Below are positions 5,329-13,114 of a DNA stretch of 18,074 bases, in pieces. The stretch lies in NCBI GenBank assembly GCA_964512145.1, contig CAZEIM010000050.1, forward strand, positions 1-18,074. The letters run 5' to 3'. The stretch is from CAYOHR01 sp964512145. Lineage in GTDB: Bacteria; Bacteroidota; Bacteroidia; Flavobacteriales_G; JALEGO01. Made by a program: the position numbers and the translations under genes. The notes beneath the pieces were generated by a model. It did no database searches and was not told the DNA's origin. It was given only the letters and a program-made list of their open reading frames with translations. Position 1 is the stretch's first letter; every line of letters starts with the position of its first letter.

Positions 5329-7101
5329 TTAAAACTGTAATCCTATCACTAAAATATCATCTACCTGTTCTAAATTTCCTTTCCAAGCATGAAACTCGTG
5401 TAGTAAGGTTCGTTTTTGATCCTCAAGTTTGGTTTTGTGAATTTTAATCAATAATTCTCTAAAATTTTTATACATAAATTTTTTGCCTTTTGGCCCCCCA
5501 AACTGATCGGCATATCCATCGGAAAACAGATAAAAAACATCTCCTTTTTGAATTGGTATCACATGGTTTGTAAATTCTTTTTTTCCTTCAGTATGTGCTC
5601 CAACCGGAAATTTATCTCCGGGAATTTCAAAAACTTGCTCATTCCTGATATAAAATAAAGGATTATAGGCCCCCGAAAATTCGAGCAAACCTTTTTCATA
5701 ATCGATTGCACAAACAGTAGCATCCATTCCATCTCGAATAGAATCTTCCTTTTGTTGCTCAAACGTTTGTAAAACCTCTTCATTTAATTCATTTAAAATA
5801 ATAGCTGGAGTTAAGACTTCCGATTCCTTTTTGGAGGCTTTAACTAAGCCATTATGCCCTATTATCGTCATAAATGCTCCAGGCACTCCATGTCCTGTAC
5901 AATCCACTGCGGCTACAAAAACCTTATTTTTTACTTGTTGCACCCAATAAAAATCGCCACTAACAATATCTTTAGGCAAATACATAATAAATGCATTGGG
6001 AAGTACCGATTTTACATAATCATTAGAAGGTAAAATAGCCTCTTGAATTCGTTTCGCATACTTAATACTATCGGTTGTATGATTTAAAAGTATTTCAATT
6101 TCCTTTTTTTGTTCCTCAATTTTAGCGGTTCTTTCTTGCACTTTATTTTCCAGATTACTGGTCAGGCTAAATAAATCATTTTTCATGCGCAGTAATGAAT
6201 GCCCAAGAATATCCTGATCGCTTAAAGGTTTGTAAGAAACCTGAAAATTCCCTGCTCCCACTTCTTTAGCAAACTCTTTAGTTCTATTGAACCCGTCTAA
6301 TAGATTATTTAATGCCATAGCCATTTCCCCAATTTCATCATTGCGAGTGTTGATTTTTTGATTAGGAATAATCCCTTTCCCCAGCATTAGCAACTGGTTT
6401 TTTACCAAATTCACCGGTTTTAAAATTAAGCGAATCGTAAAAACAGCAATAAATATGGCTACAATAATTATTACCACTCCTAATTTGCGAACCAAAAAAT
6501 TTAATTCGTCAAAAGAGGATAAAATATTTTCAGTATCTGATTCAGTATTTTTTCGTTGACTAAGAATTAATAAATCTAACATTTCAAGCACTTTTGCTGT
6601 TTGTTCACTAATCCTACCTCTTTCCTCTATTAACTCGAGCATTTCAAAATATGTTAAAGGTTCTTGATAATCTTGAATGCTTTGTAAAGTACTCTTGACC
6701 ACCTCATGATACCCAAATAAAATATCAATTTCTTTAAATATTCTTTCTATTCCTTTTATTTCTTCGGGAGTCCAATCTTTAGAAAGTTTTAAAACTTTTT
6801 GTTTAAGGGGGGGGTATTCTTCTTCAATTAATTTAATTAAATTTTGCTTAGTGGCATGCCTAATATCCCCTTCCTCTCTAATCCAAAATTGGATGTAGGA
6901 ATAGGAATTTAATACTTCTATTTTTAACTCTTGTAGTGCATCCACAGAAGGAGCGTGAACATCTACAATTTTGGTATTAATTTCTTTACTTTCTCCTAAG
7001 GTTTGTAAGGTTTTATAATTTATTGCAATAATAAAAACAATAAGCAAACCAAATCCTAAGCCTATAATCCAACCTATTGAAAATTTAAATTTCCTAAACA
7101 C
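5329..7101 (-). CDS. membrane HAMP-SpoIIE (PP2C-type) serine phosphatase
   Basis: The 590-residue protein has a transmembrane helix (about 9-28), a helical extracytoplasmic region (about 30-205), a second helix (about 208-228), a HAMP domain (about 229-280), a coiled coil (about 310-345) and a SpoIIE/PP2C phosphatase domain (about 347-590). Metal-binding motifs are visible: SGDFYW with Asp383, DCTGHG with Asp400, SDGYAD with Asp528 and VDD at 581-582. YAKRIQEAILPS (348-359) is the usual entry to this domain in Bacteroidota. It should dephosphorylate a serine/threonine phosphoprotein, classically an anti-sigma-antagonist, in response to a periplasmic signal. The start is GTG, one base after the TPR gene's stop; a stop codon lies five codons upstream in frame with no ATG between. 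It is the last gene of a three-gene operon. Confidence 0.9.
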   Translation of the reverse strand: MFRKFKFSIGWIIGLGFGLLIVFIIAINYKTLQTLGESKEINTKIVDVHAPSVDALQELKIEVLNSYSYIQFWIREEGDIRHATKQNLIKLIEEEYPPLKQKVLKLSKDWTPEEIKGIERIFKEIDILFGYHEVVKSTLQSIQDYQEPLTYFEMLELIEERGRISEQTAKVLEMLDLLILSQRKNTESDTENILSSFDELNFLVRKLGVVIIIVAIFIAVFTIRLILKPVNLVKNQLLMLGKGIIPNQKINTRNDEIGEMAMALNNLLDGFNRTKEFAKEVGAGNFQVSYKPLSDQDILGHSLLRMKNDLFSLTSNLENKVQERTAKIEEQKKEIEILLNHTTDSIKYAKRIQEAILPSNDYVKSVLPNAFIMYLPKDIVSGDFYWVQQVKNKVFVAAVDCTGHGVPGAFMTIIGHNGLVKASKKESEVLTPAIILNELNEEVLQTFEQQKEDSIRDGMDATVCAIDYEKGLLEFSGAYNPLFYIRNEQVFEIPGDKFPVGAHTEGKKEFTNHVIPIQKGDVFYLFSDGYADQFGGPKGKKFMYKNFRELLIKIHKTKLEDQKRTLLHEFHAWKGNLEQVDDILVIGLQF

Positions 7102-7102
7102 T

Positions 7103-7984
7103 TTATTTGTTTTCTAATAACTTTAATTCGTTGTTATACTTTTCTGATTGCATGGAGTCGTTTAAGCTAAAATATATACCGGCTAAACCAATTAGAGTTT
7201 CTTTTTTCTTAGGATTTAATTCATATGCTTTTTGCATATATGGAAGTGCTTTTTTAAATAATTCAATGGCTTCATCTTGAATTAATTCTATGGAAATTAA
7301 ATCCAAATCAAAATCCTGATATTTAATTTTATTTACTGCTTCGTTGTAATAATGTATTCCTAAATTATAATTAGCACTCCAGTTATTGGAGTCTTTTTCC
7401 AAAACATATTCAAACGTATTTTTTACCTGATTAAAAAACTCATTTTTAACCCCTTTATTTAAATCATATAATTCAGAGTAAATATTCCCTAAAACCAAAT
7501 GAAACTTAATATCTAAATCTTTTAAATTACTAGATGGATCTGCTTTAAGCATGAGTTCTTTATATTTGTCAAATAGTTGTATAGCCAAAAGATATTCATT
7601 AATATTTAATGATGTAACAGCATCATTGTAATATGTGGAAACTAAAAACTTAATGCTTTTTAATACATTTTCATTTTGCTTGGGATCTTTATTTTCTTTT
7701 AAAAAGTAAAAATGATCGGACAATGCCACTTCTCTATAATTTGATTGTTTATTTTCCTTATCTAAGTTGTTATACAATTCTTTATAAATAAAACCACTAT
7801 AATAATAAGTACTCAATTCATGGATTGTTTCGTCATGTATTTTAGCCGAATCGATATATATTTTAGCGGAATCCCATTTTTGGGATTGATAATATTGAAG
7901 TGCTAAACGAACATTACTTTTTTGTGCTTGTAATTGTATACTAACAAATACGATTAAAATAATATGTATGATTATACTTTTCAT
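7103..7984 (-). CDS. secreted TPR-repeat protein in the phosphatase operon
   Basis: A signal peptide is evident (MKSIIIHIILIVFVSIQLQAQ), so the protein is periplasmic or surface-attached. The remaining 270 or so residues are alpha-helical with tetratricopeptide-like pairs, clearest at about 23-50 (ALQYYQSQKWDSAKIYIDSA), 200-225 (NWSANYNLGIHYYNEAVNKI) and 240-290 (LPYMQKAYELNPKKKETLIGLAGIYFSL). TPR proteins act as docking scaffolds. The gene lies one base after the YfiR-like gene and one base before the GTG of the phosphatase, so the three products are probably made together. It could bridge the YfiR-like protein and the sensor's periplasmic domain; this is inference. Confidence 0.75.
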   Translation of the reverse strand: MKSIIIHIILIVFVSIQLQAQKSNVRLALQYYQSQKWDSAKIYIDSAKIHDETIHELSTYYYSGFIYKELYNNLDKENKQSNYREVALSDHFYFLKENKDPKQNENVLKSIKFLVSTYYNDAVTSLNINEYLLAIQLFDKYKELMLKADPSSNLKDLDIKFHLVLGNIYSELYDLNKGVKNEFFNQVKNTFEYVLEKDSNNWSANYNLGIHYYNEAVNKIKYQDFDLDLISIELIQDEAIELFKKALPYMQKAYELNPKKKETLIGLAGIYFSLNDSMQSEKYNNELKLLENK

Positions 7985-7985
7985 A

Positions 7986-8495
7986 TTAATTTACTACAAT
8001 AGCCAAAGAAAGTAAGTTTGAGCTAACTTTCAGTTTTCTATTTTCTAAATTATTCTTATTCAATTCAAATTTTTGTTTACTCTGAACTATCACAAAATTA
8101 ATTCCGGCTATTTTTCCAAGCCCTGCTTTTTCGGTAACAATTAAAGTACTTTGACTGGAAGTTTTAGACAAACATTCGTTTACTTTGTCATCTTCCTTTT
8201 CTGGTATAATAAGCATGTGGCATTTTTTTATTTCTGCAGTGTTTTTGTATTGTACTACTTGAATATTTTGATCAAATACTTTTTTAGTCTTTGCCATTTC
8301 CTGAAGAGACTCAACCACAGCACTTTCTCCTAAAATTCCAATAATAAAATCACCCGTTTTGTACTCATTAGGCCATTCAATATATTTTGTAAAATTATAT
8401 ACAAATAATGCTTTAATTTTAGCATTGGTATCATACTGATTTTGAAAAGACGTAAAAAAAATCCAAATACAAAAAATGGGAAAAATAATATACAA
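7986..8495 (-). CDS. YfiR-like periplasmic protein (DUF4154)
   Basis: The 169-residue product matches the YfiR/DUF4154 pattern: KIKALFVYNFTKYIEWP (about 27-43), FIIGILGESAVVESLQEMA (about 50-68), IQVVQYKNTAEIKKCHMLII (about 78-97) and a C-terminal INFVIVQSKQKFELN. YfiR family proteins sit in the periplasm and inhibit a HAMP-containing membrane partner, best known as the YfiN diguanylate cyclase of Pseudomonas. Here the downstream partner is a HAMP-SpoIIE phosphatase. The N-terminus is a hydrophobic signal segment. The start is uncertain: no in-frame ATG exists, TTG at 8495 is the first usual start codon, and the basic stretch KKKKT precedes it. An out-of-frame ATG at 8536 would join the frame if one A were added to the A-run near 8501-8505. 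Confidence 0.75.
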   Translation of the reverse strand: MYIIFPIFCIWIFFTSFQNQYDTNAKIKALFVYNFTKYIEWPNEYKTGDFIIGILGESAVVESLQEMAKTKKVFDQNIQVVQYKNTAEIKKCHMLIIPEKEDDKVNECLSKTSSQSTLIVTEKAGLGKIAGINFVIVQSKQKFELNKNNLENRKLKVSSNLLSLAIVVN

Positions 8496-8540
8496 TGTCT
8501 TTTTCTTCTTAACTCAAAGATAAAATTTCCAAGCATTAAG

Positions 8541-9380
8541 TTACAATCGATTTAAAAAAATTAATTCCTTTTCTTTTAAAAACCTCCATTCTCCTCTTCT
8601 TAATCCTTTTTTAGATAATCCTGCATACATAACCCTATCCAGCTTTAAAACCTGATACCCTAACTTTTCCATGATTTTTCGAATAATCCCATTTTTAGTA
8701 GTATGTATTTCAATTCCAATATGTTTTTTACTGTCTGAGTCTTCTACATACTGTATATCATTTACCTTAAATTCTACATCATCAATTTTAATTCCATTTT
8801 TAAGTTTAATAAAATCTTCTTTTTTAAAATTTTTATCTAACTCAACATGATACATTTTTACAACACGAGTTTTAGCACTGGTAAGCTTTTTAGTTAAATC
8901 ACCATCGTTGGTAAGCAGTAACACACCGGAACTTAGTTTATCCATTCTGCCCACTGGGTATACCCTTTCTTTACATGCATTTTCTAATATATTAAAAACT
9001 GTTTTTCTGTCTTTTGGGTCTTTGGTGGTTGTAAGATAATCTTTAGGCTTATTAAGTAGTATATATACCTTCTTTTCATTATGAACCTTTTGTTCTCCTA
9101 CATGAACTTGATCTGATACATGTACCTTGTATCCCATTTCAGTTACAATTTTCCCATTAACTTTAATGGCACCTGAAGCAATGAGCTGATCTGCCTCTCT
9201 TCGAGAGCAAATACCAGAATTTGCTAAATACTTGTTTAAGCGAACATAATCAGGATTTATAACTGCTTTTTGAGTCGAAAAATTCTTTTTGGTTGAAGAA
9301 TATTTTTTTTTAAAGGACGTATTATCTTTTCTTGTAAAGTTTTTAGTATTTACACCTTTATTTTTTTTATTATTTTCCAT
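8541..9380 (-). CDS. rluB: RsuA/RluB-family rRNA pseudouridine synthase
   Basis: After a basic, low-complexity N-terminal extension of about 40 residues, an S4 RNA-binding domain spans about 45-95 (LNKYLANSGICSRREADQLI). The pseudouridine synthase domain follows, with the catalytic motif GRMDKLSSGVLLLT and Asp147. Enzymes of this group convert a specific uridine in 16S or 23S rRNA to pseudouridine; RluB acts on 23S rRNA position 2605 in E. coli. RsuA/RluE/RluF relatives cannot be separated fully by eye, but the single lysine-rich-tailed S4 version in Bacteroidota is normally called RluB. The extension (KNKG, KKKYSSTKK) is typical of the phylum. The stop lies 45 bp before the YfiR-like start codon. 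Confidence 0.85.
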   Translation of the reverse strand: MENNKKNKGVNTKNFTRKDNTSFKKKYSSTKKNFSTQKAVINPDYVRLNKYLANSGICSRREADQLIASGAIKVNGKIVTEMGYKVHVSDQVHVGEQKVHNEKKVYILLNKPKDYLTTTKDPKDRKTVFNILENACKERVYPVGRMDKLSSGVLLLTNDGDLTKKLTSAKTRVVKMYHVELDKNFKKEDFIKLKNGIKIDDVEFKVNDIQYVEDSDSKKHIGIEIHTTKNGIIRKIMEKLGYQVLKLDRVMYAGLSKKGLRRGEWRFLKEKELIFLNRL

Positions 9381-9391
9381 AAATGTTAAAA

Positions 9392-9399
9392 CAAAGGTA
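9392..9399 (-). promoter_or_regulatory. candidate -7 promoter element for rluB
   Basis: On the minus strand the sequence is TACCTTTG, an exact TAnnTTTG match, 11 bp before the rluB ATG. No convincing TTTG lies at -33. If real, the transcript leader is very short. Confidence 0.4.
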
Positions 9400-9436
9400 G
9401 TTGTATTACGTTAAGGTTTTTAGAATATTTTAGTAT

Positions 9437-10195
9437 TTATGAAAAAAAACGTGTTAATAATATTATAAATTCCTTTGGTTTTTCTGCATGAACCCAATGC
9501 CCTGCATTTTCAACTTCAGTAATTTTTGAATTTGGAAATATTATTTTAATATCTTCAACATCTGAAGGTAAAATATAGTTTGATAAAGACCCCTTGATAA
9601 ATAAAGTAGGTTTGTAAAAAACACGATCGGCTATCTCCACACCAATATCTTGTAAATTAGAAGCTAATACCGACAGGTTAAATCTCCAAGATAATTTTTC
9701 TGATGTGTTCCAATAAATATTTTTTAATAAAAATTGGATGGTATCTTCTTCCAATAAATATTGTCTTAATATTACCTCTACTTCTTTTCTGTTTTTAATG
9801 ACCGTAAAATCAACCGCCTGTAAAGCTTGAATTACTGCATCTTGTTTAAAAGGGTAAAACTTAGGTGCTATATCCACAACCACCAATTTCTCAACAAATT
9901 CCGGATAATTTTGAGCAAATTTCATAGCTACTTTCCCTCCCATAGAGTGCCCTAATAAGTAAAATTGTAATAAATGCTGTTGGTTAGCAAACTCAAAAAT
10001 ATCATTCATCATTACCTGGTAATTATGCTCTGAATGATGTGGTGACCTTCCATGATTTCTTAAATCAATAATGTATACTGTGTAATAGCTAGAAAGTTCA
10101 ATAGCTATTGACTGCCAATTATCTAACATTCCAAAAAGGCCATGAAGTATTAACAAAGGCTTACCATTGCCTAGCTTTTTATAATTTAATTCCAT
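9437..10195 (-). CDS. alpha/beta hydrolase, YbfF-like esterase
   Basis: The 252-residue protein is a full-length alpha/beta hydrolase. Visible elements are the oxyanion-side motif LHGLFGMLDNW (about 17-27), DLRNHGRSPH (44-53), the nucleophile elbow GHSMGG with Ser84, and the catalytic His233 in AGHWVHAEKP. The VVVDIAPK strand after the elbow and the LFGMLDNW signature are characteristic of YbfF-type acyl-CoA/short-chain esterases. No signal peptide is present, so it acts in the cytoplasm. It is transcribed leftward from an intergenic region shared with the divergent M61 gene; rluB follows 56 bp downstream. The physiological substrate cannot be read from the sequence. Confidence 0.85.
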   Translation of the reverse strand: MELNYKKLGNGKPLLILHGLFGMLDNWQSIAIELSSYYTVYIIDLRNHGRSPHHSEHNYQVMMNDIFEFANQQHLLQFYLLGHSMGGKVAMKFAQNYPEFVEKLVVVDIAPKFYPFKQDAVIQALQAVDFTVIKNRKEVEVILRQYLLEEDTIQFLLKNIYWNTSEKLSWRFNLSVLASNLQDIGVEIADRVFYKPTLFIKGSLSNYILPSDVEDIKIIFPNSKITEVENAGHWVHAEKPKEFIILLTRFFS

Positions 10196-10202
10196 AAGTT
10201 CA

Positions 10203-10238
10203 CAAAAATATAAGAAATAAGTCTTGAACTAAACCAAA
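10203..10238 (-). promoter_or_regulatory. candidate promoter for the YbfF-like hydrolase gene
   Basis: On the minus strand a TTTG (10235-10238) precedes TATTTTTG (10203-10210, matching TAnnTTTG) by 24 bases, slightly longer than the usual 17-23. The -7 element lies 7 bp before the ATG, again implying a very short leader. Confidence 0.4.
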
Positions 10239-10335
10239 CATTAAGAGAGCTTTTTAACAGCAGTACGTTGTAAACTTTTTTAAATGGATAAATCATGTCA
10301 TAGTATAAAGTATATTTTAGCGCAAAATATTTCGC

Positions 10336-12069
10336 ATGATTTCATATAAGTTAATATTTGAAAATCCACATTTACATTTTTTAAATATTGAAATGGAAAT
10401 TGACTTAACTCATCATAATGCAGAATTTATTGAGTTACAACTTCCTAGTTGGAGACCCGGAAGATACGAATTAGGTAATTTTGCCAAAAACATTGTTTCA
10501 TTTTCAGTTTTCAATGAAAGTAATCTTCCTATCCCATTTAAAAAAACCACAAAAGATCTTTGGCTTGTTAAAACTAATTACAACAAAAAAATCAACGTAA
10601 AATACACCTATTATGCGGCCGATTTAAATGCGGGTTCAACGCTTTTAAATGAAGAACAACTATATGTAAACCCGGTAAATTGTTTGTTATATCTAAAAAA
10701 CAATCTTGATTTGCCTCATCAGTTACAATTAATAATTCCGGAAAATTTTACCGTAGCAGGTTCTCTAAGAAATCATTCAACATTAAAAAACACATTTATT
10801 TTTTCAAATTACCATCAATTAGCCGACAGTCCTTTTATTGCATCCAATTTACTTACTAACTATCAATTTAATGTTGCAGATACTTCATTTCATTTGTGGT
10901 TTATGGGTATTTGCAATCCTGATTTTATAAAAATTGAAAAAGACTTTACAGCATTTATTGAAGTACAAAAAAATATCTTTAAAGAATTTCCTTTTAAAAA
11001 ATATTACTTTTTATTTCAAATATTACCTAAAGGGTTTTATCATGGAGTGGAACATATTGATTCTACTGTAATTGCATTAGGCCCAGGATATAACCTTATG
11101 CAAAACGGAGGATACCAGTCTTTTATGGGCATTAGCTCACATGAGTTATTCCATGCCTGGAATATTAAAAGCATACGTCCTATTGAAATGTACCCTTATC
11201 AATATGATAAAGAGAATTATTATTCTACTGGGTATGTAGCAGAAGGAGTTACAACCTATTATGGAGATTTATGTTTATACCGATCAGGATATTTTACGGA
11301 AGAAAAATATTTCGATATTTTAGCCGAGACTATTACTAAATATATGGATAATGAAGGTAGAAATAATATGAGTGTTGCTCAGGCATCAATAGACACTTGG
11401 TTAGATGGGTATGTGAAAGGGGTACCTAACAGAAAAGTATCGATATATAATGAAGGTAGTTTATTAGCGTATATTACAGATACTTATATCAGAAAGTCTA
11501 CCGCTAATAATAAATCATTAGACGATGTTATGAGGGAATTATATAATGAATTTTCACAAAAAAACAAGGGCTTCTCTGAAGATGATTATTGGAAAATTAT
11601 TTCTCGTTTAAGTAATATTAGTTATACAAACGTGTTTGAGTCGCTAGTGTGGGATACGAAATCATATTTACCACATATTGAAGAATGCTTAGAATATTAT
11701 GGTTTAAAACTATCCAAGGTAGATAACCCTAAAAAACATGAGCGAGTTTTGGGTTTTAAACTCTCTGAAAACACAACGGTTGGCCAAATACACAATAATT
11801 CACCGGCATACGTAAGTGGGTTAACCTTTGGTGACAACATATTATTCATTAATAATATTGACGTAAAAGGCAATGCAAATGCATTTGAAAAATGGATTCA
11901 ATGTTTTGAAGGAGAAATTACCTTACAGGTATTAAGGGATGATAAATTTAAAACGATTACTATAAGGGATCAACATAACTCGTCTTTTTATCCTGTTTAT
12001 AAAATATCTAAAAAAGAAAACATTAATGAATCAGAAGCCCTAAATTTGCAATTACTACAAAAACCTTAA
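10336..12069 (+). CDS. M61-family metallopeptidase with PDZ domain
   Basis: The 577-residue protein has the M61 layout: an N-terminal beta-rich domain with LPSWRPGRYELGNFAKN (about 36-52), a gluzincin catalytic domain with HELFHAWN (zinc ligands His269 and His273, catalytic Glu270) and the third ligand Glu303 in VAEGVTTYYGDL, and a PDZ domain at about 470-545 (TVGQIHNNSPAYVSGLTFGDNILFINN). M61 enzymes are glycyl-aminopeptidase-type proteases. No signal peptide is seen, unlike several secreted relatives, so it is predicted to be cytoplasmic. A GxY-type substrate-binding segment (KGFYHGVEH) precedes the zinc site. The stop codon lies 3 bp before fbp, so the two genes are probably co-transcribed. 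Confidence 0.92.
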   Translation: MISYKLIFENPHLHFLNIEMEIDLTHHNAEFIELQLPSWRPGRYELGNFAKNIVSFSVFNESNLPIPFKKTTKDLWLVKTNYNKKINVKYTYYAADLNAGSTLLNEEQLYVNPVNCLLYLKNNLDLPHQLQLIIPENFTVAGSLRNHSTLKNTFIFSNYHQLADSPFIASNLLTNYQFNVADTSFHLWFMGICNPDFIKIEKDFTAFIEVQKNIFKEFPFKKYYFLFQILPKGFYHGVEHIDSTVIALGPGYNLMQNGGYQSFMGISSHELFHAWNIKSIRPIEMYPYQYDKENYYSTGYVAEGVTTYYGDLCLYRSGYFTEEKYFDILAETITKYMDNEGRNNMSVAQASIDTWLDGYVKGVPNRKVSIYNEGSLLAYITDTYIRKSTANNKSLDDVMRELYNEFSQKNKGFSEDDYWKIISRLSNISYTNVFESLVWDTKSYLPHIEECLEYYGLKLSKVDNPKKHERVLGFKLSENTTVGQIHNNSPAYVSGLTFGDNILFINNIDVKGNANAFEKWIQCFEGEITLQVLRDDKFKTITIRDQHNSSFYPVYKISKKENINESEALNLQLLQKP

Positions 12070-12072
12070 CAT

Positions 12073-13071
12073 ATGCCCGGAATAAAAACACTTGGAGAAT
12101 TTATTATTGAAAGACAAAAAGAATTTACAGAAGCCACTGGAGAATTGTCCAGTTTATTGAGTTCGATTAGATTAGCCGCTAAAGTTGTAAATAGAGAAGT
12201 AAATAAAGCTGGATTGGTAGATATTTTAGGCGCGGCAGGGGCCGAAAATATTCAAGGGGAGGTGCAACAAAAACTAGATGTTTTTGCTAATATTCGTTTT
12301 ATTAGAGCCTTAGAGGCAAGAGGTGTAGTGGCGGGAGTTGCCTCTGAAGAAAATGAAGATTACATTGAGTTTAAATTAAAAGAAAATAAAAATGCAAAAT
12401 ACATTGTCCTGTTTGATCCTTTAGATGGATCTTCTAATATTGATGTAAATGTTTCTATAGGTACCATATTTTCAATTTATAAAAGAACTACAGAAACAAC
12501 ATCCAGTGTTACCTTGCATGATTTTCTGCAACCTGGAACCAAACAAGTAGCAGCAGGTTATGTTTTATATGGTTCTTCCTGCATTTTAGTATATACTACG
12601 GGGCACGGTGTAAACGGTTTTACGTTAGATCCTTCCATCGGAACGTTTTGTTTATCTCATCCAAATATAAAAATTCCAAAAGACGGAAAAACATACTCTA
12701 TCAATGAAGGAAATGTAAATACCTTTAGCAAAGGTGTAAAAAAGTATCTTTCTTTTTGTCAAGAAATATCTCCCGAAACAAACCGTCCATATTCAAGTAG
12801 ATATATAGGGTCTTTAGTAGCCGATTTTCACAGAAATTTGCTTAAAGGGGGAATATACATTTATCCGGGAACCTTAAAATCACCGAATGGTAAGTTAAGA
12901 TTGCTGTATGAAGCTAATCCACTGGCATTTATTGTTGAACAAGCCGGAGGGAGAGCAACAAATGGCGAAAAAAGAATTTTAGACATACAACCTGAAACAT
13001 TACATCAAAGAGTTCCTCTATTTATTGGGTCTGAAAACATGGTATTAAAAGCTGAGGAGTATTTAAAATAG
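12073..13071 (+). CDS. fbp: class I fructose-1,6-bisphosphatase
   Basis: At 332 residues this is the usual class I length. The metal-binding motif FDPLDGSSNID (114-124), the upstream acidic ASEENED (about 90-96), YIGSLVADFHRNLLKGGIYIYPG (about 244-266) and EANPLAFIVEQAGGRA with Glu280 are all intact. The enzyme hydrolyses fructose 1,6-bisphosphate to fructose 6-phosphate, the committed step of gluconeogenesis, in the cytoplasm. The ATG is 3 bp after the M61 peptidase stop, giving an apparent two-gene transcript. A new promoter lies just after the gene, suggesting the operon ends here. No terminator hairpin is evident. Confidence 0.96.
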   Translation: MPGIKTLGEFIIERQKEFTEATGELSSLLSSIRLAAKVVNREVNKAGLVDILGAAGAENIQGEVQQKLDVFANIRFIRALEARGVVAGVASEENEDYIEFKLKENKNAKYIVLFDPLDGSSNIDVNVSIGTIFSIYKRTTETTSSVTLHDFLQPGTKQVAAGYVLYGSSCILVYTTGHGVNGFTLDPSIGTFCLSHPNIKIPKDGKTYSINEGNVNTFSKGVKKYLSFCQEISPETNRPYSSRYIGSLVADFHRNLLKGGIYIYPGTLKSPNGKLRLLYEANPLAFIVEQAGGRATNGEKRILDIQPETLHQRVPLFIGSENMVLKAEEYLK

Positions 13072-13075
13072 AAAC

Positions 13076-13106
13076 TTGCTTGGTATTTGAATAACCTTTA
13101 CTTTTG
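13076..13106 (+). promoter_or_regulatory. Bacteroidota-type promoter for the secreted hypothetical gene
   Basis: TTG (13076-13078) and TACTTTTG (13099-13106) are separated by 20 bases, matching the TTTG/TAnnTTTG promoter of Bacteroidota. The first ATG is 8 bp and the second 17 bp beyond the -7 element, so the mRNA is almost leaderless and the second ATG is favoured. Confidence 0.55.
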
Positions 13107-13114
13107 TAAAAAAA

